64,000 bases of DNA from Ramlibacter monticola (lineage in GTDB: Bacteria > Pseudomonadota > Gammaproteobacteria > Burkholderiales > Burkholderiaceae_C). The DNA lies in the NCBI RefSeq assembly GCF_016722785.1, contig NZ_JAEQNE010000001.1, positions 1,302,001 through 1,366,000 of the forward strand. Direction: 5' to 3'. The stretch's first letter is position 1. Each line of letters starts with the position of its first letter. The notes under the pieces are model-generated. The model worked only from the letters and a program-made list of their open reading frames with translations. It was not told the origin of the DNA and made no database searches. The translations under genes and the position numbers were made by a program. This document shows positions 59,011 to 64,000 of this stretch, piece by piece.

Positions 59011-60765
59011 TCAGAAACGCATTTCCATGTCCTGCGCCAGCAGCCACACGTTGGCCGCGGTGACCACGGCGAAGAAACCGATCAGCGGCAGCATCTTGCG
59101 GGCCCGGTCCACCAGGCCATCGCCGGCGATCAGCTTGCGGGCCTGGTAGCGCGCGATCTGCACCGCCAGCCAGAAGCCCATCACGATGAAGCCGGCCTGC
59201 AGCGCGAACATCACGGTCTCGGGCACCACCTGCTGCATCATGATGTCGTGGCGCTGCGCGCTGGTGAGCGGCGCCAGGCCCCAGCCGAAGGGGTTGGCGA
59301 TGACGCGCAGCACGTCGCCGCCCTCGCCCAGCAGGTGGTCCATGTTGTGCGCCAGGTGGTAGGCGAAGGCGAGCGGGAGCGCGGTGAAGGCGAAGCCACC
59401 GAACAGCTTCTTGTACGAGGTGCCGTCCTGCACGCACAGGCTCACGAGCCAGATCGCCAGCGCGTAGACCCCCACGGGAACCACGGTGGAAGCCAGCATG
59501 CCGGTGGCGAAACTGAAGAACAGCGAGCCGGTCTCGCCCGTGAGGCGGGCCATCGCCAGCAGCCACTCGCTCCACTGCGGGATCATGGAGATGCCGTGGA
59601 AGATGGTGATGCCCAGCAGGGCCAGCATGAACCAGGCGCTGTCCCAGCCGGGGGTGCCGGCCTTCTTCGCCTCGGTGTCCATGGTGCGCAGGCGCCAGGA
59701 GACGTTCTGCGAGGGGCAGCTCAGGACGCAGTTGCCGCACGACAGGCAGAAGGAGTTCTCGCTGAAGCGGCCCACCACCAGCTTGCTGGGGCAGGGTTCG
59801 ATCTTCTGCGAGCCGTGGAAGCATTCCAGGGTCTTGCAGCTGTCGCAGGTCGACTGGTTCACCGGCCGCACCTCGATCGGCGACAGGCGCGAGTAGAAGC
59901 CCACCGTGCGGCCCACCGGGCAGGCGTAGCGGCAGAACGCCTTGCGCTCGAAGAACAGCAGGAACACGATGGACAGCACCAGCATGATCACGCCCAGCGA
60001 GGCGGTCAGCACCGGCTTGCCGGTGACGCCCGCGCCCAGCTCCAGCCAGCTCAGGCCCATGAACATCAGCAGCGCGATCCACACGTTCTGCAGCGCGCGC
60101 GGCACCTTCAGGTTCAGGCCCGGGTGGGGCGCCACGCGCTTCCACCAGCTGCGCCGCACGATCCAACCCGCCAGCGTGTCCCACGGGCAGATGGCGCACC
60201 AGGCGGAGCCGATGAAGAACACGGCCACGATCACCAGCGGCCACCAGATGTTCCACACGAAGGAGGTGGCGATGTTGTGTTCCGGATGCTCGGTGCCGAA
60301 GAAGCCGGCCGCGATGATGAACAGGAACACGCTGACGGAGGCCAGCCGCGCGGCCAGCAGCGGATAGGGACTGCGATTGAGGAAGCGCACGACCGGCCCG
60401 ACCACCGGCAGCTGCGAGAGGTTCAGGCTGCGCGCGGGCGACTCGCTCGCGGCCTTCGCGAACACGGCCCACACGGCGATCAGCAGCATCACGATGGCGG
60501 CGCCCTGCACCCACTCTTCCGGCATGCCGGGGTGGATCATGATGTTCTCGACCGGGGCTTCCGGTGCCGCCGCCGCGGCTTCGGCAGGCGCAGCCGCTTC
60601 GGCCGCTGCAGCGGCCTCGGCAGGCAGCGCGGGAGATTCGGGCGCCGGGTCCGCCGGGGCGGCGAGCGTCGGCACGCCGTGCTCCTTGCCGCCGTGGGCC
60701 TGGACCGGGCTCCACCATGCAGCCGACAGGAAGAGGAGCAGGGCCAGGAGGATTCGCATCGACAT
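59011..60765 (-). CDS. Polyferredoxin-type 4Fe-4S membrane protein (NapH/NosR-like)
   Basis: A 584-residue inner-membrane iron-sulfur protein. The N-terminal signal/anchor is followed by HGGKEHG and an Ala/Glu/Pro-rich linker. About ten transmembrane helices surround cytoplasmic cysteine motifs CAICPW and CRYACPVG, then CDSCKTLEC and the ferredoxin motif CLSCGNCVLSCP near 360. It probably passes electrons across the membrane from the quinone side to an unknown partner. No nitrate, nitrous-oxide or oxidase genes are adjacent. Start ATG 60765 is chosen for the signal sequence; the ribosome site is weak. Confidence 0.85.
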   Translation of the reverse strand: MSMRILLALLLFLSAAWWSPVQAHGGKEHGVPTLAAPADPAPESPALPAEAAAAAEAAAPAEAAAAAPEAPVENIMIHPGMPEEWVQGAAIVMLLIAVWAVFAKAASESPARSLNLSQLPVVGPVVRFLNRSPYPLLAARLASVSVFLFIIAAGFFGTEHPEHNIATSFVWNIWWPLVIVAVFFIGSAWCAICPWDTLAGWIVRRSWWKRVAPHPGLNLKVPRALQNVWIALLMFMGLSWLELGAGVTGKPVLTASLGVIMLVLSIVFLLFFERKAFCRYACPVGRTVGFYSRLSPIEVRPVNQSTCDSCKTLECFHGSQKIEPCPSKLVVGRFSENSFCLSCGNCVLSCPSQNVSWRLRTMDTEAKKAGTPGWDSAWFMLALLGITIFHGISMIPQWSEWLLAMARLTGETGSLFFSFATGMLASTVVPVGVYALAIWLVSLCVQDGTSYKKLFGGFAFTALPLAFAYHLAHNMDHLLGEGGDVLRVIANPFGWGLAPLTSAQRHDIMMQQVVPETVMFALQAGFIVMGFWLAVQIARYQARKLIAGDGLVDRARKMLPLIGFFAVVTAANVWLLAQDMEMRF

Positions 60766-61027
60766 TTGGATTCGCGGTCCGGGCCGCGCGTTTTGCTCTA
60801 TGAGGCTTGCGAGGCAAGATCCGGGCCGCGGGCCGGGGCGCCGGGATCCGCCAACAATCGCACGCATCAGCCCATCCTTCGGCCCGGCGCTTCCCAAAAT
60901 CGAAAATCCGCGCGGTGCCGGCCGGTCCAAATCGGGAAGCCGCGGCGCCCGTCAATTGCGGTCCGCGCCGATGTGGCCCGCTGCCGACGGGCGTAAGCTG
61001 CGCCGGCCTGCCCCCCAAGGAGACTTC

Positions 61028-61855
61028 ATGCTGCAGCTGACCCGGCACCTCGCCCGCCTCTGCCTGACCCTGCTGTTCGCCGCCGCGGCCGCCGGCGCTT
61101 GCGCGCAAGGCGCGCCGCGGCCGAAACTCACCGATGCCGGCATCAGCGACCCGGCCTCGGCGATCTGGATCGGCAACAGCTTCTTCTATTACAACAACAG
61201 CATGCACGGCCACGTCGGCCAGTTCATCGCGGCCGGCATGCCCGGCTTCCGCCATCGCGCCACCTCCGTGACGATCAGCGGCTCGGGCTTCGACTGGCAC
61301 GACGTCGACGCCTACTTCCGCCCGAACGCGATCGGCAACTACTCCTTCGACGCCAACAACAACGTGGTCTTCAACAAGATCGAGCGGCTGTTCGACGTCG
61401 CGATCATGATGGACTGCAGCCAGTGCCCGCTGCACCCGCAGCTCGCGCCCGTGTTCACGAAGTACGCGAAGAGCAACGCCGACACGGTGCGCAAGCATGG
61501 CGCCAAGCCGGTGTACTTCATGTCCTGGGCCTACCAGGACAAGCCCGAGATGACCGCGCAGCTGGCCGAGGCCTACGTCCGCGAGGCGAATGCCAACGAC
61601 GCCTTCGTCATCCCGGCCGGGCTGGCCTTCGCGCGCTCGGTCGCCCAGCGGCCGGACGTCAACCTCTACGTGGCCGACAAGCGCCATCCCAGCCTGGCCG
61701 GCACCTACCTGGCCGCCGCGACGAGCTACGCGGCGCTGTTCAAGCGCTCGCCGGTGGGCTCCAGCTACACGGCGGGGCTCGACCCGGCGGTCGCGCGCCA
61801 CCTGCAGACCGTCGCCTGGGACACCGTCCAGGCCTTCTACCGGCGCAACGACTGA
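61028..61855 (+). CDS. Secreted SGNH-like hydrolase
   Basis: A 275-residue exported protein with a signal peptide to about 26 (AAGACAQ). Block I is IWIGNSFFYYNNSMHGHVG, with GNS in place of GDS. The C-terminal block DKRHPSLAGTYLAA supplies the His. The Cys pair MDCSQCP lies between. The fold suggests an esterase or lipase-like function on an unknown substrate. AAGGAG precedes the ATG. It is divergent from the polyferredoxin gene across a 262-base gap without other features. Confidence 0.78.
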   Translation: MLQLTRHLARLCLTLLFAAAAAGACAQGAPRPKLTDAGISDPASAIWIGNSFFYYNNSMHGHVGQFIAAGMPGFRHRATSVTISGSGFDWHDVDAYFRPNAIGNYSFDANNNVVFNKIERLFDVAIMMDCSQCPLHPQLAPVFTKYAKSNADTVRKHGAKPVYFMSWAYQDKPEMTAQLAEAYVREANANDAFVIPAGLAFARSVAQRPDVNLYVADKRHPSLAGTYLAAATSYAALFKRSPVGSSYTAGLDPAVARHLQTVAWDTVQAFYRRND

Positions 61856-61959
61856 GCTGCTTCGTCGCACGCCCCCTAGCCTGCGGCCGCGCACGGGATT
61901 ACGATGTTCCCGTGCCGCCGTCATAGCGATGCCGCCGCGCGCGGCGAAAGGAGTGCGCC

Positions 61960-62322
61960 ATGAAGCGAGTGAAGCACTGGCAGGACGCAGTCAATGCCGT
62001 CCTCGGTGCCTGGCTGGTCGTCTCTCCCTGGGTGCTCGGGTACCAGAACGTCGTCGTGGCCATGGTCAGCACCATGGCGATCGGCGCCCTCCTGATCGCC
62101 TCCAGCCTGGAGGCCATGCAGGTGCCGCAGGCCTGGGAGGAATGGCTGGACGCCGGCCTGGGCGCCCTGCTGATGATGACCCCGGCGCTGCTCGGCTTCG
62201 ACGCCGTGGCCCCCGCGCTGCAGAACGCCCTGGTGACGGGCGGCCTGGTGACGGCGCTGGCGATCTGGGTGCTGGTCACCGACGACGAATTCGCCGCCTC
62301 CTGGGAACGGATCCAGAGCTGA
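61960..62322 (+). CDS. SPW-repeat membrane protein
   Basis: A 120-residue inner-membrane protein with four helices. Two SPW-type repeats are visible: HWQDAVNAVLGAWLVVSPWV and EWLDAGLGALLMMTPALLG. Function unknown. It converges on murB, with three bases between the stops. Confidence 0.88.
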   Translation: MKRVKHWQDAVNAVLGAWLVVSPWVLGYQNVVVAMVSTMAIGALLIASSLEAMQVPQAWEEWLDAGLGALLMMTPALLGFDAVAPALQNALVTGGLVTALAIWVLVTDDEFAASWERIQS

Positions 62323-62325
62323 GCG

Positions 62326-63366
62326 CTACACGACCACGGGTTCCGGCTCCAGCCGGATCCCAAAGCGCTCGTACACGCTGGTCTGGATCGCCCGCGCCAG
62401 CGTGACCACCTCCCCGCCCGTGGCGCCGCCGCGGTTGACCAGCACGAGCGCCTGCTTCTCGTACACGCCCGCCTGCCCCACCGACTTGCCCTTCCAGCCG
62501 CAGGCATCGATGAGCCAGCCGGCGGCCAGCTTGACCGTGCCGTCGGGCATGGGGTAGTGCACGATGTTGGGGTCGCGGGCGATGATGTCCTGGCACTGCT
62601 CCTGGGTGACCGTGGGGTTCTTGAAGAAGCTCCCCGCATTGCCGATCACCCGCGGATCCGGCAGCTTGGCGCTGCGGATGGCGCAGACCCAGTCGTAGAT
62701 CTGGCGCGCGGAGGGCGTCTGCACGCCGCTTTCCGCGAGCTTGCGCTGCAGGTCCACGTAGCCCAGCACGGGCTTCCAGGGCTTGGGCAGGCGCACCCGC
62801 ACGCGCAGGATCAGGGCCCGGCCGGCCAGCCCGAAGTCGCTGTCGCGGGCCGGCGAATGCTTGAACACCGAGTCGCGGTAGCCGAAGGCGCACTGGGTGG
62901 CGTCCAGCGTGAATTCGCGCCCGGTCATGAGGTCGACGGCGTCGAGCGACTCGAAACGGTCCTGCAGCTCGATGCCGTAGGCGCCGATGTTCTGCACCGG
63001 CGCGGCCCCCACGGTGCCGGGGATCAGCGCCAGGTTTTCCAGCCCGCCGAAGCCCTGGTCCAGCGTCCAGGTCACGGCGTCGTGCCAGTTCTCGCCGGCG
63101 CCGAACTCGATCACGGTGGACCGGGGCCCGTCCTCCAGCACGCGCCGGCCGGTCACTTCCACCTTCAGCACCAGCGCCTTCACGTCGCCGGTCAGCACGA
63201 TGTTGCTGCCGCCGCCCAGGATGAATTTCGGCTCGTCGCGGTAGTCCGGATGAGCCAGCACGGCGTGCACGTCGGCCGCGCCGCGGACCCGCAGGAGCGT
63301 GCGCGCCTTCGCGACGATCCCGAAGGTGTTGTAGGGCTGCAGCGCTGCGTTCGACTCGACGATCAT
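62326..63366 (-). CDS. murB: UDP-N-acetylenolpyruvoylglucosamine reductase
   Basis: A 346-residue FAD enzyme of peptidoglycan precursor synthesis. The FAD region shows NTFGIVAKA and ILGGGSNIV, followed by VGAAPVQNIGAYG. The C-terminal catalytic end has GNAGSFFKNPTV and AGWLIDACGWKG. Its length and the lack of long inserts fit the type I enzyme. Confidence 0.96.
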   Translation of the reverse strand: MIVESNAALQPYNTFGIVAKARTLLRVRGAADVHAVLAHPDYRDEPKFILGGGSNIVLTGDVKALVLKVEVTGRRVLEDGPRSTVIEFGAGENWHDAVTWTLDQGFGGLENLALIPGTVGAAPVQNIGAYGIELQDRFESLDAVDLMTGREFTLDATQCAFGYRDSVFKHSPARDSDFGLAGRALILRVRVRLPKPWKPVLGYVDLQRKLAESGVQTPSARQIYDWVCAIRSAKLPDPRVIGNAGSFFKNPTVTQEQCQDIIARDPNIVHYPMPDGTVKLAAGWLIDACGWKGKSVGQAGVYEKQALVLVNRGGATGGEVVTLARAIQTSVYERFGIRLEPEPVVV

Positions 63367-63416
63367 GGGAGAATTGTGCCCAAACCGACAGGGACAGGGT
63401 GCAGGAGGATCTCGAC

Positions 63417-63902
63417 ATGCCGTCGTTCGATATCAAGTGCGAGCCGAACATGGTGAAGGTGAACAACGCCGTCTCCAATTCCAGCAAGGAAGTCGTCAAC
63501 CGCTTCGACTTCAAGGGCACGGCCGCCGCCATCGACATCAAGGAGAAGGAAATCACGCTCATCGGCGAGAGCGATTTCCAGCTGCAGCAGCTGATGGACG
63601 TGCTGCGGGCGAAGTTCGCCAAGAGCGAGGTGCCCGCCGAGTTCATGGACATCGGCGACGTGCAGAAGATGGGCGGCGACAAGGTGAAGCAGGTGGTCGA
63701 CATCCGCAACGGCATCGGCTCGGAAGACGCCAAGAAGATCCAGAAGCTCATCAAGGACAGCAAGCTGAAGGTGCAGGCCGCCATCCAGGGCGACGTGGTG
63801 CGCGTGACCGGCAAGGACCGCGACGTTCTCCAGCAGGCCATCGCCCTCGTGCGCAAGGAGATGACGCAGCTTCCGTTGTCCTTCGACAATTTCCGCGACT
63901 GA
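63417..63902 (+). CDS. yajQ: YajQ family nucleotide-binding protein
   Basis: A 161-residue protein with two ferredoxin-like domains; some members bind cyclic di-GMP. It starts MPSFDIKCEPN and contains NRFDFKGTAAAIDIKEKEI and RVTGKDRDVLQQ. AGGAGG lies eight bases before ATG 63417. Confidence 0.95.
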   Translation: MPSFDIKCEPNMVKVNNAVSNSSKEVVNRFDFKGTAAAIDIKEKEITLIGESDFQLQQLMDVLRAKFAKSEVPAEFMDIGDVQKMGGDKVKQVVDIRNGIGSEDAKKIQKLIKDSKLKVQAAIQGDVVRVTGKDRDVLQQAIALVRKEMTQLPLSFDNFRD

Positions 63903-63904
63903 GC

Positions 63905-64000
63905 ATGAAGTCTTTCGTTCCCATCTGCCTCGCCCTCGCGGCCGGCGCCGCCGTGGCGCAGTCCGTCGCGCTGCAAGGCATGCTGGGGAACAAGGCCCTG
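63905..64000 (+). CDS. Start of a secreted protein (partial, cut by window end)
   Basis: Thirty-two codons from ATG 63905: signal peptide MKSFVPICLALAAGAAVAQ followed by SVALQGMLGNKAL. The opening matches the N-terminus of the TIGR02281-type retroviral-like aspartic protease family as I recall it; the rest lies outside the window. It begins two bases after the yajQ stop. Confidence 0.6.
   Translation, partial: MKSFVPICLALAAGAAVAQSVALQGMLGNKAL

Overview
The window is a GC-rich (about 70%) chromosomal segment of a betaproteobacterium, most likely a Burkholderiales member of the Comamonadaceae type (Ramlibacter, Variovorax or Leptothrix relatives). The main support is the housekeeping run folC-dedD-cvpA-purF-metZ next to gltX, together with a type 2 argG, yajQ and the style of the sensor kinases. 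The assignment comes from reading the sequence; no search was run. There are no rRNA genes, no CRISPR array, no transposase and no phage genes.

Region 1 (1-6 kb) holds a dicarboxylate/amino-acid:cation symporter, a polar amino-acid binding protein and a large CHASE-PAS hybrid histidine kinase.

Region 2 (6-20.4 kb) is the most unusual part. A minus-strand run encodes a sensor kinase, a LuxR-type regulator, an HlyD adaptor, an ABC exporter with an N-terminal C39 cysteine peptidase, a second ABC exporter and a SAM methyltransferase. The junctions are tight, several of them ATGA or similar overlaps. Facing it are a 635-residue protein of no recognised family, two near-identical 35-residue peptides in a tandemly duplicated unit, a decayed third copy, a lipoprotein TolC-type outer-membrane channel and a single-domain response regulator. 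Together these look like a complete peptide maturation, export and signalling locus. The peptides keep a Cys-containing tail (VSYVPPxSRCVGI), and none of the standard RiPP enzymes (LanB/C/M, YcaO, radical SAM, lasso B/C) is present. This is the best candidate for an undescribed system.

Region 3 (20.7-46 kb) encodes a large secreted multicopper oxidase, an SCO-cytochrome c fusion, and an atypical type II secretion / type IV pilus-like machine. The machine comprises the GspE ATPase, PilM/N/O/P-like inner-membrane parts, a lipoprotein secretin with a C-terminal cohesin-like domain, four pseudopilins and GspF. Also here are two large paralogous secreted Ig/cadherin-like proteins, a second SCO protein, a lytic transglycosylase, and a sensor kinase with an NtrC-type sigma-54 activator. 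The set recalls the multicopper protein plus atypical T2SS (OmpB/Oxp) described in Geobacter. Good sigma-54 promoter matches precede the oxidase, gspG and the second peptide, with a weaker one before the SCO gene. A perfect FNR-type box also lies upstream of the SCO gene. Oxygen- and sigma-54-linked control that may include the peptide locus is therefore plausible, but it is inferred.

Region 4 (46.3-64 kb) is ordinary core genome. It has a tandemly duplicated tRNA trio (Ala-Glu-Asp, twice), gltX, metZ, purF, cvpA, a SPOR protein, folC, an ArsC/Spx-like reductase, a glycine-zipper protein, ppnP and argG. After these come several small hypothetical genes, a polyferredoxin membrane protein, an SGNH-like secreted hydrolase, an SPW membrane protein, murB, yajQ and the start of one further secreted protein cut by the window edge.
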